From Sceloporus undulatus (Eukaryota > Chordata > Lepidosauria > Squamata > Phrynosomatidae), in the NCBI RefSeq assembly GCF_019175285.1, contig NC_056522.1, positions 238,586,120 through 238,650,119 of the forward strand: a stretch of DNA of 64,000 nucleotides. The letters run 5' to 3'. Within the stretch, counting starts at the first letter, position 1, and each line of letters opens with the position of its first letter. This document shows positions 12,501 through 22,004 of this stretch, piece after piece. The notes below the pieces were generated by a model that saw only the letters and a list, made by a program, of their open reading frames with translations, was not told the origin of the DNA and did not search any database. Position numbers and translations under genes: made by a program.

Positions 12501-15500
12501 AAAAGAGAAAGTATATCTGCAGAGTGTTTATATATACCTTTCTTCCAATGGGACCAAAATTCATACGTTCTTGTGAATATCATTGTTTCTGCTCCAGCAT
12601 CTTCTGCTTAAAATTTGGAGAGAGAAGATCGGGAGGTGGGGAAGTGTGTACCTTTTTCTCCCATCCAGTCCTCCCTTTCAGGTAGAGCTCATTGGAGAAG
12701 GAGCATTTGCAAAAGGACTGGAAGGACAGCAGGTGCCACGCAGCAGCTATCTGCTTTGAACTGAGGAGCAAGTCCACAGAGAGCAATTAAATATGCAGAC
12801 AGATTTACAAACACTAGCATATTATTAATGGTTGTATGTCAGTGATAATAATTAAGATTAGTTTGTATATAATACTTACTGTATATTTATAATAACATTA
12901 TTATTGGTGACTGACATAAGCCTATCCTAAAATTAAGTTCCTAGCCCTTACTAAAGCAGAATCACTGAGATTTATGTATTTATTTTACTGGATTTATACT
13001 CCCCTAACCTTTCCCCCAAGATGAGATCCAAGGCGGATATTTTACATAAGTTTTGACTTATCATTCGGTTATTTTATTCAGTGGGTCTACACTAATAAGG
13101 GCCAGCAGTTGGATTTAATTACATTCAGGTCATTTTTTTTTACTGTTTTTGCTGATTAGTAGTTTGATTGTTGGACTACAATTATGGAGACCAGGGTTCA
13201 ATTCCCAGCTCTACCATGAAACCCTCTTTGGGCAAGTCACATGCTCTCAGCCTCAGGAGAAAGCAATGGCAAACCCCCGTCTGAACAAATGTTGCCAAGA
13301 AAACCCCATGATAGGTTCACCTTAGGCTTGCCATAAGTCGGAAACGATCTGAAAGCACATAGTAAAAAATAACATTAAGTCTGGTTGTACGTTGCCAATG
13401 TGAAATGGTAACAAAATAATTCTTAGATGAGACTTTTTGTCTCAAAACAGGGTTTTAATAGACAGAAGCCAGTTGTCCCAAACAGTGCTCTCTGCAGAAG
13501 AGAATTCCAAGAAGATTAAGTGTATTGTCACAATGTACACAGTGTTAACTATAAAATCTGAGTCAAATAAAGGAAGAACTTTTTCCCCAACCTTTTATCA
13601 TTAAATAATCCAATTCTGACATTAAGAAAATTCTTAAATAAGTTTTATCCATTTCATATGTAGAAGATTAAGAATACTGAATCAGCAGCTCAAAGATCAA
13701 AGGAGAGCTGAAAAGGAGTGTAATCTGGACAGCAACTTTGAATGTAAGTATTAAGGTAAAAGATCTGAATATGCACTTTCTTCAGAATTTGAGAAATGTA
13801 AATATTCTGAAGGTGTTCATACATTACTCAACACACATTTAGGTGCTTGAAACTCTTTTCTACCTGTGTTCATTCCTCAGTTATTTCCAAGTACAGTACA
13901 GGTTGTGTCTCCCTTATCCAAAACTCTTGGGACCACAAGGGTTTCAGAGTTTGAAATTTTTCATATTTTGGTATACTTATATTTGAAATACAGCAGCTCT
14001 GCAGAACACTCCACAGCTGTTGTCCCCACTAAGGCGCCACAGGCCGCTCCAGCTCCCTTAGGGCAAAATGACAGTGAGAATCTGGAGAAAGAGATGCTCA
14101 TCTCCTGTAAGCAGCAGCTCATGGCCACCATCATGTCTGCTGTTCATAAGCACACAGGGGTAGCTGCAGTGCTGGGGAGGGGACATGTTAGCAATGGTTA
14201 TAATATCAAGTCCCCAGCCGAAGTGACAACTGCTTCCACTATTTCCTTTTCCTCATCTTCTGGCATGATGCATTGCTGCTTCATCTGTGGTGGCAGGATC
14301 AGCCGGGGCAAAGATCTGAAGCTACAAATGAAGTCCTCCCACAACGGCAAGCAGCCGTTCCTCAGCACTCATCTGCTGCTCCCTGGGTACTGGCTCCTAG
14401 TGCTGCAGGAACAGAAAGAAGAGCTACTTGCTGTCATGAAGGGACTTGACTTGCAGCTTCAGCTCTGTGCCCCAGCTGATCCAGCCAGCACAGATGGAGC
14501 AGCAGAGCATCACACTGGCAGATGAGGAAGGGCCACTGCAGCCAGGTACTCAGTAGTACGACTATTGCCATTGCTCTTCCTGGGACTGTGGCTGCTCCTA
14601 TGCACTTGGGTGCCCTGGATGCGAAGGTGGCCATGAATCACTACTTGTGAGAGATAGGTGCCTCCTCTGGACAGTAGCTCACTTTGCCCTCGGGGCACTG
14701 GAAGTATTGTCATTGTCACTTGGGCACGGATGACAGGGTACTACCTAGAGCTATTCTCATCTTGCAGGCTCTGGGTGGCCAGATACAGATGGGGGGGAAG
14801 GAGGGCAGGATAGAGCAGCCCAGCTACCAAAGTTGACTGTGATTATTGACACATCTTAGAAGACTTAAGTAGTAAAAACCCTGATTGGGATCTGGCGGTG
14901 GAAGGGGAGAGAGAGGAGAGGGATGTCAAGTCTGGGGACTGTCACCAGCAGCTGCTGTTTCCACATGCTGGACCTCATTCTAGCTGCTGGGTGGGAGTTT
15001 GAGTGGAGGAGCAGCTACAATGGCTGCTGCTTGTCCAGAATTTGGCTGTAAACCTAGCTGCACCATCTCCCATCCAAAAAATGCATGGTTGGGGCTTGCT
15101 GCTGCCTCCTTCTCCACTGCTTCCCTGTCACATTGGTGCTCAAAAAGTTATGGATTTTGGAACATTTAGAATTTCAGATAAGGGAGACTCAACCTCAGAT
15201 TCTCTTAAACCCAAGGTGCAGGGCAAGTGACATTATCTGTTGATGAGCACGTGGTTATTTTATGTAATCATGTAAAATCAGCAGGTTTCTGAAGAGCACT
15301 TTTTGGCCCTAATGGGTTGGAGATTATGAAGTGAATGGAGTCTGAGGACAGGATAAATAAAAAGCACCAACTAGAGAAGATGGTGAGTGATACCCTCAAG
15401 TTTTCCATTGTAGTATCCCAACTTACGTTTGGCTAGCAATGGAATTTTGGCTTAATTTATTCTACAGTTGTTTTATTCATAGTGTAAATATTTAAATCTC

Positions 15501-18500
15501 AAGAGCTGTTTCATGTTGCTGAAATTCTGTATGCATTCAGGCACATGATTATATGGAGAAAAATATGGGAATTGGACAATAACTATTGTCAGCTAATTAT
15601 AGTTTCAGCATTACAGCTGCTGCTTCCTAGGCAAGTTCCAGCCATGAAAGTATCCTGATTTTGGCACAGAACAGAAGTAAGGAACAAGGTGTTCTCCAAA
15701 TGCTGTTACTCTGCAGCTCCCATCAACCCTAGTGATTGCTGGGACTGCTAAGAGCTCCAATTCAACATTGAAAGAGCAACACATTCCTTACTTTGGTCTG
15801 GAAGTAAATGAATATCAACTGTGCATCCATTCAGAACATCTCATGTTTATTTCCATAAGGAGGCAGTGTGACATTCTGCACTGCCTAGAATGTTTAGTCC
15901 TTCTCTAACAGTAGCCCTGAGTAAGATGTGTTGCACTAACTGATCCTAGCGATTACAAGTTCCTTTTCTTTCTTAGTAAAATATCTGCTGGTGGAGCTAA
16001 TTTTGTCATTCAAACTGTTTTGTTTCCCTCCCATAGTTATCTCCCTACGGTCTCTGAATGTGACATTGCAGGCTCAACTGAGTGAATCTGTAAAAAGCAT
16101 TGAGTCACTGCAAAATAAAAATGAAGAGCTCATTAAAATCTTAGAAAGCCAAAAAGAAGAAAACAAAAGACAAACTAGAATAATCCACGAGCGAGAACAA
16201 GAGCTGCTTGAAAGGAGACAGCAGCATGATATTGAATCAACAAAGCTTAAACTTGGTGTGTGTGTTGACCATTGGGGGAGATTACAATATTTATGTGTTC
16301 ATTTTAACATAACCATTAACATTTATATTTTATGAATATGTATCATAGAAGCAGATGAGATGTTGACCAACATTAAGCATTTCCAATATAAGTTAGAAGC
16401 TGCTGAGAAAGAGAACCAGATTTTGAACATAACATTGCGGCAACGAGATGCAGAAGTTAATAGACTGCGTGAATTGACTCGGTAACATTACCTTTTCTTT
16501 TCATTGTTTTTCATTCAATACAATCAGCACATTTCCTGACCTAGTCTAGACATTCAGGCCAGAACTGTATTAGTGCACAGTATTAGTGGTTGCACTTTTC
16601 CCAGGTTGCACAGCAGAGGCAAAAGGAAGGCAGAGAACCAGTTTCTCTTGGTCCCAAAGAACCATGCACCCAGTTTCTCCAGTGCCTGCCTTTTTCCCTG
16701 GCTGCTGCGCTTGTGGAATCTTTCCTCCTTCCATTCCTATTTGAGTTGACACAGTGCATCAACAAGATTCTGGCCTTGAAATAAAAAACCTGAAAGTTTC
16801 AAAGTTTGCCTGCTCAATATGGGGTGGACATAATAAAGGTCTCTAAAATCCATTTTGGGATAGTTGAGGATGGGAGAAACAGTAGAAAAAAGTTAATTTC
16901 TTAGCTAGCTAAAAGCTCTCATATCTCTGAAACCAGCAAGATTCATCTGTAATGAGTGAGCCAGTTCAAAAATGCTCATACTCAAAGTGGTCGGAAAATC
17001 TTTCAGATTAATTTTCTGGGTAGGATTTTTAATACCTGGAATTGGAGCAGGGCATAGCTGTCTACCACAGGTGTCAAAAGAATATGCCTTGCAATTCAAG
17101 GTTTTTAAAAATGCTAGATGCCTGTTTACTATTGTGTGCCTTCAAGTTGTCCCTGACTTATGGCAGCTCTGAGGCAAACCTGTCACAAGGTTTTCTAGTC
17201 AAGATTTGTTCAGAAGCGATTTGCCTTTGTTTTTATCTGAGATTGAGAAAGAGAGTGACTTACCCTAGGTTCACCAGAGCATCCATGGCCAAATGATGAT
17301 TCCAATCCTGGTTTCCATAATCCGGGACTCAAACCACTACACCACTTCAGCTCTCCACTTGATTTTTTTTTTAATCTTTGAAGTAAACAATGGATAAATA
17401 TTACAGAACCAGTGTGTCATAAATTTCATATTTGGTGAGGTAAAATGACCTTGGTCTACAGATAATATTTCTATATTGTTAATTATTTTTTGTAAAAAGT
17501 GCCATGCAAATAATTTCTGGCACTTATATGAAGTGTTTCTGCTGTACTAGTGTTTGAAAGCTGACTGTCTTGTAAGATGATATCAAAGCAAGGCAGTGTT
17601 CTGAGCTCTACTTCTGTTTGTCAACCATAGAAACCCTTCTAATGATCACTTTGCTATTTTGTTATAAGAATCCAATTGATCTGAGATGGGGTGGGCCAGG
17701 GCCAGTTTTCTACCATTGTAACAGCCACATAGTTCCTTCCACCCACCCATGATTTTGGTTTTGGAAAAACGTTCTTGATCAAATAGTTAGGGCAAGCTTT
17801 CAGGAACAGGAGCTCACCTTTTCTGTGCCAGGAGGAGGATGGTCTGGGAATGCTGGTGCGGTAAAAGATTAGCCAGGGGGAAAGAGGGCACATGCCATCC
17901 CAAGGCCTCACTTGTCCCACCACAATCTAAGACTTCACCCACTGGGTTACGTTAGAAGAGACTAATAGCACAAATTGAAATAAAGAATTCTGGCAATATT
18001 TATCTCCAGCTGTTTAATCAGATCTGGAAGCAGTCTCTGTTCCCCCTCACTTCATTTGCTTCTGACATACTGTTTAATGAGTCAGGTGTGGAGCAAGCAT
18101 TGATAGTCATGAAAGCCCATAAGCAAAATTCCTAAATCTATATCAGAGTAATATTTTTATGTAGGCTGGTCATTATGGCACCAACAGTGTGCAAGTTTTG
18201 AAGTTGTAATGAACTCAGGCTACATCTGGAGGAAGAATCGTGCAGCCCTCCAGATGTCCGACTTCAGCTCCCAGGATTCATCTCCATTGGTTCTGTTGAT
18301 TAGGGCATCTAGGACTTGCAGTCCAACATCTAGAGGTTCTCATGATTCCTACCCTCTCTGGATAAATAGTTAATGAGGGGGAATGGGAGTCAGCCATCTG
18401 ATTTTTAAGTCCTGGAAGTCTTAAATCCCAGCTGTGTAAGACTGTGGGAAGAGGTAGCAAACCTTCAAGTTAGGCTCCACTAGGTGCTATGCCGGCATCA

Positions 18501-21500
18501 GGGTGCACCTAGGACTGCCCTGGAGTCCTGGGAGTCGAGACTACTGAGATGAAGGAATGTCCAGTACTTGATTGTTTGACCATATGTAGTACCTTACTGC
18601 CAATAGCATAGATACTGCTGGCAGAATAGGTTCCCCTCCCTGCCACTGTCTTATCCCGCCTTTCTAAATCTGCTCTGGGATGTTGAGAGACTCATTGGAG
18701 CAGAGAAGCTTCCCTGGTCTGGGTGGGAGTGTATTCAAATGACTGGGTGGGATGTTGAATGAAGAGGGCACTAATGTTTATTTGCTGCAATATGTGTAGT
18801 GGCATGTGTAATCCTAAAGTTATATTTTGGGTGACATTGGAAGCTAGGCCTGGTCAGGCCTGGTTAGTGCTTGGAAGGGATTCTGCCAGGATGTTGTAGG
18901 CCACTGCTATTGAAAGTGGTGGTGTGGGGACAGTGTTAACTGCTGGTCCATGCTGAATTTCCAGGAAGGAAAGAAACTGTTGTAATATAAGGGTACAAAT
19001 GTGCCAGTCCCTGACAAATTGGGAAAACACCTCTGCAGGTCCCCCACATAATTTAATTTAATTTAAGAGATACTACAGATAATTTAAGAGTTACTACTGT
19101 TAGGTTATATTCAGAGGACAGCAATAGCAAACCCCTCTGAACAAATCTTGGCAAAAACACTGGTGTGATGGTGCTGCCATAGGTCAGACTCAACATGTAG
19201 CCACATAACAAATGTGAGATCTTGTCCTGTGATGGCAGTAGCTGGCCATAAGGTGGTGATAGTGATTCATGGAATGACCTGAAACCTATTTTCCTCATGG
19301 AAAATAAAACATCTATAATTGATATATTTATGGATTGTCATTAGTGTTCAGCTTTTATTCTTACTTTCTGAATCACTGAGCTTGCACATGATCTCACTAG
19401 CTGGAGAGGAATAATAGTCACCAGTGTATCATGTATGCATACTACTTTTCATTCAGCCATGGATCCCATTTGTAAAGTTAAAATTTTACTCAGGAGTTAT
19501 TCAGGAAGGGGAACAAAAGGGCTGGACTTGGCATGCATTTACCTCTTACCCAACCATGATCAATACTTGCTTAAACGTCATTGGAATAATTTAATTAGTG
19601 CGACTTCACAGAGGGTACCTTGGACTCAAATTTACTGTCTGGTTTTTCAGATTTTTTTGGGCCCTTAAACTCATGGTGTCTGGCATGGAGGAGCCATTGC
19701 TTTGTGGTTCCAACCTGGGGGATTGGAGTGTTTGCACGAAGGCCAGTTCCATGCGTTTTCCTCATTTACATGGCATCCCTTCCCACACCTGGTTATAGAA
19801 CTTTCTCTCTGAAACCATGTGCCATCAAAGTAGCTCCCTTATGGGTGTGAGGGAGGAGGATGTTAGTCATGCTGAGAGTGTGACACCTCTCATTGTTCAC
19901 AGGCTGCTCTACACATGCACGGATTCTCTTCCTACTCCCTCTATATGGACCAGGGTGAGATTTAGCCAGTGGCAAGGAATGCTGAGAGATGCAGTCCAAC
20001 AACCTCTGGAGGGTGGTACTTTTCCAAGCCTCCAAAATCCACCTAAAGTAGTTCATCTTTTAATTTAAACCATTAGATAATGTTCTTTGTTGCTGTGGCC
20101 TTCGAGTCATTTCTGACCTCTGGCAGATTTACCATCTTCTTGGCAAGATTTGTTCAGAGGAAGTTTGTCTTCCTCTGAGGCTGAGAGAGTATGACCTGCC
20201 CAAATCACCCAGTCAGTCTTTATGGCTGAGCAGGAAGTCGAACCCTGATTTGAACAGTTGTAGTTCAGTGCTCAAACCACTGTACAGCACTGGATCTCAC
20301 TTCAGTATAACAACAATTTGGAATGTATTTTATGAATGCCTCTTTTTTGTAGTTTGTCTTTAACTTTAAGCATACTTCATGTGCCTGAAGTTCTGTAGGT
20401 ATGATTTAAAATGGTTTTAGTACTCCGTAGTATAGAAGTACATAATTATGCCAGGTTAGGTATTCTGCTGCATCAAAGGCAATGTGTACCATCCCCTGAA
20501 AGAATTTTACAGCCTTACCCCAATGTTTACTCAGAAACAAGTTAAATTAAGCAGGGCACAGATTTGCTGCCTGGATCTAACAAGTCGAAACAGATATGAA
20601 GTATTCAGCTTCTGCCTTATTTGAAGTCCTAATTAACCTTTGAACTGTTCTTGACAGGGCTTTGCAGGGCAGTATGTCCAAACTTCTTGCTGATCTCACT
20701 GTGGACACTGCTGCACCAAAACATGAAAGGAGCCTGTCAAAAGCTGTCTTGGAATTTCATGAGAAACAGCTGCAGCCAGAGGCATACCCTCTAAGTGATT
20801 CCATAATGAACTACCTCAAAAAATTAGAAACTGATCCTGTTATGATAAATGCAGAAGCTCTCTTATCAAAGACAGAGATGAAAGAGCCAAATCAAGCAGA
20901 TGACATCAGGGCAGCAGATTACTCTTCTCAAAAGAGTTCTATTGAAGAGGAAATTGTGGCTCCCAGGAATGTTTTTACCTTTCTGAAGCCTGATGTTGAA
21001 GGAGCCAGTAACTCAAGTACTTTAGTGGAAGGACCTGGGCCGGATGAGACTATTTACATTACATTGAGTGGCAATCCATCTCAAAACCCAGCAACAACAG
21101 CTGAGAGAAGGACAGACACACAACGCCAAGTCCCCAAAAAACTGAACTGTGACTTGATTGATTCTAAGCAAACAAGTAGATTTGGGGTAATGGACAACAA
21201 ATTCTACAGTAGCTATTGTCCAAAAAAGACTGTTGAAAATAAAGCTGAAACTTCAGGAAGGACAGCAGTGCTGGAAGGCAAGAGGTTCCAGTTGCAGCCA
21301 AAAGAAACAATCAGTGGAGCTGCTAAAGTGATTTCGGACAATCCAGACAGACTTCATCCTGATAAATTCCTTTATGTTCCCATTTCACATCAGAAAGAAA
21401 ATATGCACGGCAAAGACGCTGGAATTTCTGCTCCTGATTCCAGTTTTTCAACTTTTGACTGGATGTCAGGAAAATCTGAATGTACTGTATCTTCCTTTTC

Positions 21501-21618
21501 AACATTCACATCTAGAGATGAAGAAGACTTCAAAAATGGCCTAGCAGCCTTAGATGCTAACATAGCTAGACTGCAAAAAACTTTGCAGAATAGTTTGAAA
21601 AGAACTGCAACTCCTTAA
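424..21618 (+). CDS. CCDC14: CCDC14, coiled-coil domain-containing protein 14 (13 coding exons)
   Basis: CCDC14 is a centriolar-satellite protein. From published work it partners with PCM1 and KIAA0753 and restrains centriole duplication. Coding exons: 424-459, 2085-2140, 3301-3418, 5139-5211, 5300-5440, 6003-6248, 6361-6458, 7963-8533, 12087-12228, 13664-13743, 16037-16255, 16349-16481 and 20658-21618. Each joins in frame with AG/GT borders; the sum is 2,874 nt, or 957 residues plus stop, about the length of the human protein as I recall it. Family landmarks are [17 protein letters not shown] (near 13-29), [14 protein letters not shown] (57-70) and [16 protein letters not shown] (75-90). Residues about 435-640 are rich in E, K, Q and L and look coiled-coil. 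No in-frame ATG lies between 295 and 424, so M at 424 is the chosen start. The gene appears intact. It converges with the tetraspanin gene downstream. Confidence 0.95.
541..668 (-). repeat. MIR-like CORE-SINE fragment
   Basis: The reverse complement carries the CORE motif GTGACCTTGGGC (one change), the block CACTCTCTCAGCCTCAG and the flanking ATGG...CCCACTGGG seen in the other copies. It lies in CCDC14 intron 1. Confidence 0.75.
705..955. repeat. Compound (TG)n/(TA)n microsatellite
   Basis: Alternating blocks of TG, TA and CA dinucleotides over 250 bp in CCDC14 intron 1. Long open frames here (Cys/Val and Tyr/Ile runs) are an artefact of the repeat. Confidence 0.95.
1041..1393. mobile_element. 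Two adjoining MITE-A copies
   Basis: The left part (1,041-1,186) is a left half only: CACTGCAGAAATAATCCAG then ...GGGAATCCTGGGAATTGTAG. At 1,191 a second copy starts (GCATCCACATTGCAGAAAT) and runs to CAGTGTGTTTTG at 1,393. Family A has inverted ends and arms that pair over most of a ~220-bp length. Confidence 0.85.
1521..1665 (+). repeat. CORE-SINE fragment
   Basis: Starts at GAGAGCCAACATGGTCAGTA with a tRNA-like head (A-box-like AGTAGTTTGGGCATTGG; B-box-like GGTTCGAATCTCC) and runs into the CORE block CATACTCTCTCAGCCTGAG. It is 3' truncated and lies in CCDC14 intron 1. Confidence 0.75.
2085..2140 (+). CDS. CCDC14: CCDC14 coding exon 2 (residues 13-31)
   Basis: The exon lies between acceptor ACAG and donor GTAAGG. 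It reads [18 protein letters not shown] plus two bases of the next codon (CA). This basic, Ser/Gly-rich block is a conserved N-terminal signature of CCDC14. Confidence 0.92.
2326..2538. mobile_element. MITE-A copy
   Basis: The left end CCAAAACACAGTGCAGAAAT and the right end ATTTCAGCAGTGTATTTTGG are inverted. The interior arms share the GGAACTGTA and CCCAGGATGCC pair. Immediately right of it sits a (GAT)n/(AAT)n microsatellite. Confidence 0.85.
2543..2590. repeat. (GAT)n-(AAT)n microsatellite
   Basis: GAT units followed by AAT units, directly adjoining the right end of the MITE-A copy. Confidence 0.9.
2858..3061 (+). repeat. CORE-SINE, nearly full length
   Basis: Shows GAGAGCCAGCAGTGTAGGGT, the tRNA-like head with GGGTTCAAATTCC, the CORE CCACTGGGTGACTTGGGCAA, CACTCTCTCAGCCTC and a degenerate tail (CTGAAACAACTTTAAGGCA). 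Lies in CCDC14 intron 2. Confidence 0.8.
3301..3418 (+). CDS. CCDC14: CCDC14 coding exon 3 (residues 31-70)
   Basis: The exon follows TTGTTCATAG and ends at CAG|GTAAGG. It supplies the last base of the split His codon, then reads through [20 protein letters not shown] and YSTDSEDQ. The DSEDQ end is typical of the family. Confidence 0.92.
3496..3549. repeat. (TA)n microsatellite
   Basis: About 27 uninterrupted TA units in CCDC14 intron 3. Confidence 0.95.
3689..3716. repeat. (ATT)n microsatellite
   Basis: Run of TAT/ATT trinucleotides following TAAATAAATTT. Confidence 0.9.
3720..5138. other. CCDC14 intron 3 remainder
   Basis: Mostly unique-looking AT-rich intron. It contains a short tandem duplication of CCAAAAAAGATGT-like units at 4,346-4,383 and a (TG)n-(CA)n tract at 4,572-4,613. 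No gene or RNA is recognised. Confidence 0.6.
4572..4613. repeat. (TG)n-(CA)n self-complementary microsatellite
   Basis: TG units, then GCATGC, then CA units, making a perfect inverted dinucleotide tract. Confidence 0.9.
5139..5211 (+). CDS. CCDC14: CCDC14 coding exon 4 (residues 71-95)
   Basis: The acceptor is TTTCCACAG and the donor GTAGCA, which is weaker than average. The exon reads [20 protein letters not shown] then NDSE and ends in phase 1. The [13 protein letters not shown] helix is one of the best conserved parts of CCDC14. Confidence 0.93.
5300..5440 (+). CDS. CCDC14: CCDC14 coding exon 5 (residues 95-142)
   Basis: Only 88 nt separate it from exon 4. It follows GATGCTAG and ends before GTAAGT. 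It is strongly basic ([14 protein letters not shown] near its middle) and looks disordered. It is phase 1 at both ends. Confidence 0.9.
6003..6248 (+). CDS. CCDC14: CCDC14 coding exon 6 (residues 142-224)
   Basis: The exon follows a long T-tract acceptor (TTTTTTTATAG). It reads [18 protein letters not shown] through [20 protein letters not shown] to SIIPEN and ends in phase 1. The donor is placed at 6,249 (GTGAAT) because exon 7 then continues in frame. The genomic frame stays open to 6,313, so an intron-retained form would end soon after. Confidence 0.88.
6361..6458 (+). CDS. CCDC14: CCDC14 coding exon 7 (residues 224-256)
   Basis: The exon lies between CCACTGGTAG and GTGAGT. It reads [20 protein letters not shown] and then [12 protein letters not shown]. 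It is Pro/Ser/Thr-rich and probably disordered, and ends in phase 0. Confidence 0.9.
6831..7050. mobile_element. MITE-A copy
   Basis: The left end CTTTATCCACATTGCAGAAA is inverted at the right end (TTTCTGCACTACGGATAAGG). The arms pair through TCCAGTTTGACACCACT and AGTGGTGTCGAACTGGA. A TTA trinucleotide follows the right end. Lies in CCDC14 intron 7. Confidence 0.88.
7060..7960. other. CCDC14 intron 7 remainder
   Basis: No recognised gene or mobile element. The open frame at 7,197-7,565 has no splice borders or family match and is treated as chance. Confidence 0.5.
7963..8533 (+). CDS. CCDC14: CCDC14 coding exon 8 (residues 257-447)
   Basis: This is the largest internal exon (571 nt), between TTTTTGTAG and GTAAGG. 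It contains the helical segment [20 protein letters not shown], an acidic cluster ([16 protein letters not shown]), the conserved motif [13 protein letters not shown], and the start of the coiled coil ([18 protein letters not shown]). It ends in phase 1. Confidence 0.95.
8599..11403 (-). mobile_element. L1 LINE, 3' part of ORF2 plus 3' UTR, interrupted by a CR1
   Basis: On the - strand, translated pieces match the C-terminal part of L1 ORF2: [43 protein letters not shown], and TFYHMWWTC near 10,580. It is 5' truncated and several breaks interrupt the frame. The element spans 8,599-8,921 and 10,043-11,403; the block between is a CR1. Lies in CCDC14 intron 8, opposite to the gene. Confidence 0.8.
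8922..10042 (-). mobile_element. CR1 LINE, C-terminal reverse transcriptase region and 3' end
   Basis: An open frame at 9,034-9,918 encodes a CR1 RT C-terminal half: [20 protein letters not shown], then CADDTKLGG (catalytic box; the family usually has FADD), [20 protein letters not shown] and [13 protein letters not shown]. The 3' end on the - strand is the CR1-type terminus (CTACGATTCTATGAT). It is 5' truncated within the [10 protein letters not shown] motif. The long open frame suggests a fairly young copy. Confidence 0.92.
11404..12086. other. CCDC14 intron 8, 3' part
   Basis: No repeat or gene recognised; ordinary AT-rich intron up to the exon 9 acceptor. Confidence 0.5.
12087..12228 (+). 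CDS. CCDC14: CCDC14 coding exon 9 (residues 447-494)
   Basis: The exon follows CTTTCTTGTAG and ends before GTTGGT, a non-standard but GT donor. It reads [20 protein letters not shown] and on to [15 protein letters not shown]. Heptad-like leucines suggest coiled coil. Ends in phase 2. Confidence 0.92.
13155..13360 (+). repeat. CORE-SINE, nearly full length
   Basis: Contains TTGGACTACAATTATGGAGA, GGTTCAATTCCCAG, the CORE GGGCAAGTCACATGCTCTCA, AAGCAATGGCAAACCCC and the tail CATAAGTCGGAAACGATCTG. Lies in CCDC14 intron 9. Confidence 0.85.
13664..13743 (+). CDS. CCDC14: CCDC14 coding exon 10 (residues 494-521)
   Basis: The acceptor is CATATGTAG and the donor GTAAGT. The exon reads [20 protein letters not shown] and ends DSNFE. 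It is coiled-coil in character and phase 1 at the end. Confidence 0.92.
13899..15196. mobile_element. Tigger-like (Tc1/mariner) non-autonomous element with GC-rich cargo
   Basis: The left terminus CAGGTTGTGTCTCCCTTATC, preceded by TA, is inverted at the right terminus (GATAAGGGAGACTCAACC). The first ~90 and last ~60 bases match the short copy at 37,015. The interior does not: it is about 1.1 kb of GC-rich sequence that includes a 219-codon open frame (13,866-14,525) with a CxxC-type segment ([20 protein letters not shown]). The cargo is not recognised. Lies in CCDC14 intron 10. Confidence 0.7.
15200..16036. other. CCDC14 intron 10, 3' part
   Basis: Mostly unassigned. About 15,700-15,775 resembles the short hAT-like fragments elsewhere (CAGCTCCCATCAACCCTAGT). 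Confidence 0.5.
16037..16255 (+). CDS. CCDC14: CCDC14 coding exon 11 (residues 521-594)
   Basis: The acceptor is TCCCTCCCATAG and the donor GTGTGT. The exon reads [20 protein letters not shown], then [20 protein letters not shown] and [12 protein letters not shown]. It is the strongest coiled-coil stretch, highly charged and nearly proline-free. Confidence 0.93.
16349..16481 (+). CDS. CCDC14: CCDC14 coding exon 12 (residues 594-638)
   Basis: Separated from exon 11 by a 93-nt intron (acceptor TATCATAG). The exon reads [20 protein letters not shown], then [17 protein letters not shown], and continues the coiled coil. The donor is GTAACA. Ends in phase 2. Confidence 0.92.
17123..17357 (-). repeat. 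CORE-SINE, nearly full length
   Basis: The reverse complement begins GAGAGCTGAAGTGGTGTAGT, has the tRNA-like head, a degraded CORE and a tail ending GACTTGAAGGCACAC-like (TTGTGTGCCTTCAAGTTGTC on the + strand). Lies in CCDC14 intron 12. Confidence 0.8.
17360..18836. other. CCDC14 intron 12, middle part
   Basis: Mostly unassigned intron. A short hAT-like inverted fragment lies at 18,240-18,335 (CTTCAGCTCCCAGGATTC paired with GGACTTGCAGTCCAACATCT). Confidence 0.5.
18837..18900 (+). repeat. 5S-rRNA-derived SINE fragment
   Basis: TTGGAAGCTAGGCCTGGTCA, CCTGGTTAGTGCTTGGAAGG and ATGTTGTAGG follow the 3' half of 5S rRNA with substitutions. It is too diverged and partial to be a 5S gene. A CORE-SINE-type tail appears about 200 bp further right (19,110-19,210). 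Confidence 0.65.
19110..19210 (+). repeat. SINE tail fragment
   Basis: AGCAATAGCAAACCCCTCTG and GCTGCCATAGGTCAGACTCA match the 3' half shared by the CORE- and 5S-derived SINEs. It may be the displaced tail of the 5S-derived copy at 18,837. Confidence 0.55.
20086..20297 (-). repeat. CORE-SINE, nearly full length
   Basis: On the + strand: TTGCTGTGGCCTTCGAGTCA, TTGGCAAGATTTGTTCAGAG, CTCTGAGGCTGAGAGAGT and GTCGAACCCTGATTTGAAC. Lies 360 bp before the last CCDC14 exon. Confidence 0.85.
20658..21618 (+). CDS. CCDC14: CCDC14 terminal coding exon 13 (residues 638-957)
   Basis: The exon follows TTCTTGACAG and stays open for 319 codons to TAA at 21,616. It begins [17 protein letters not shown] and includes [18 protein letters not shown], a conserved C-terminal block with [20 protein letters not shown], and the end helix [17 protein letters not shown]. 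The exon is single and intact; the 3' UTR follows. Confidence 0.95.
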
Positions 21619-21638
21619 ATGAATTTCTTCAGAACAGG

Positions 21639-21664
21639 TGGTGGTGGTGGTGGTGGTGGTGGTA
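21639..21664 (+). repeat. (GTG)n microsatellite in the CCDC14 3' UTR
   Basis: An uninterrupted GTG/GGT run begins about 20 nt after the CCDC14 stop codon and is part of the 3' UTR. Confidence 0.9.
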
Positions 21665-21857
21665 GACACTTCTTTGAAATATGGATTATTTATAATACCA
21701 TTTGTACTGTATTTTTATAGCTGGGTGCCCCTTGAATTGTTGATGAAAATTTTTACTTATTTTCTTACTGATAAATCAAAGGTGTTTCACAAGTGAAAAT
21801 TAATTAATGATTAAAAAATTAAGAATGTAATTTAATGTAAAGAAATTTAATTATTCT

Positions 21858-21863
21858 AATAAA
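21858..21863 (+). promoter_or_regulatory. CCDC14: Poly(A) signal of CCDC14
   Basis: AATAAA lies 240 nt after the CCDC14 stop, with T-rich sequence from about 21,896 as a possible downstream element. It gives a short 3' UTR with cleavage near 21,880. Confidence 0.7.
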
Positions 21864-22004
21864 GAAGAACCTCTTTAATACATGGACAGAGCATACTTAT
21901 TTTCTATAGATGTCCCTTGTTAATTTATCTCAAAAAGTCCTTTTTTCAAAAGCATACAGATTAAGGGCATAGGCTACATAATTAAATTTAGGGGGGGATA
22001 CAGA

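Noticed and set aside
13866-14525. 219-codon frame as an independent host gene
   Set aside because: It starts outside the element, crosses its terminus, has no promoter or splice context and stops inside the cargo. It is reported as transposon cargo only.
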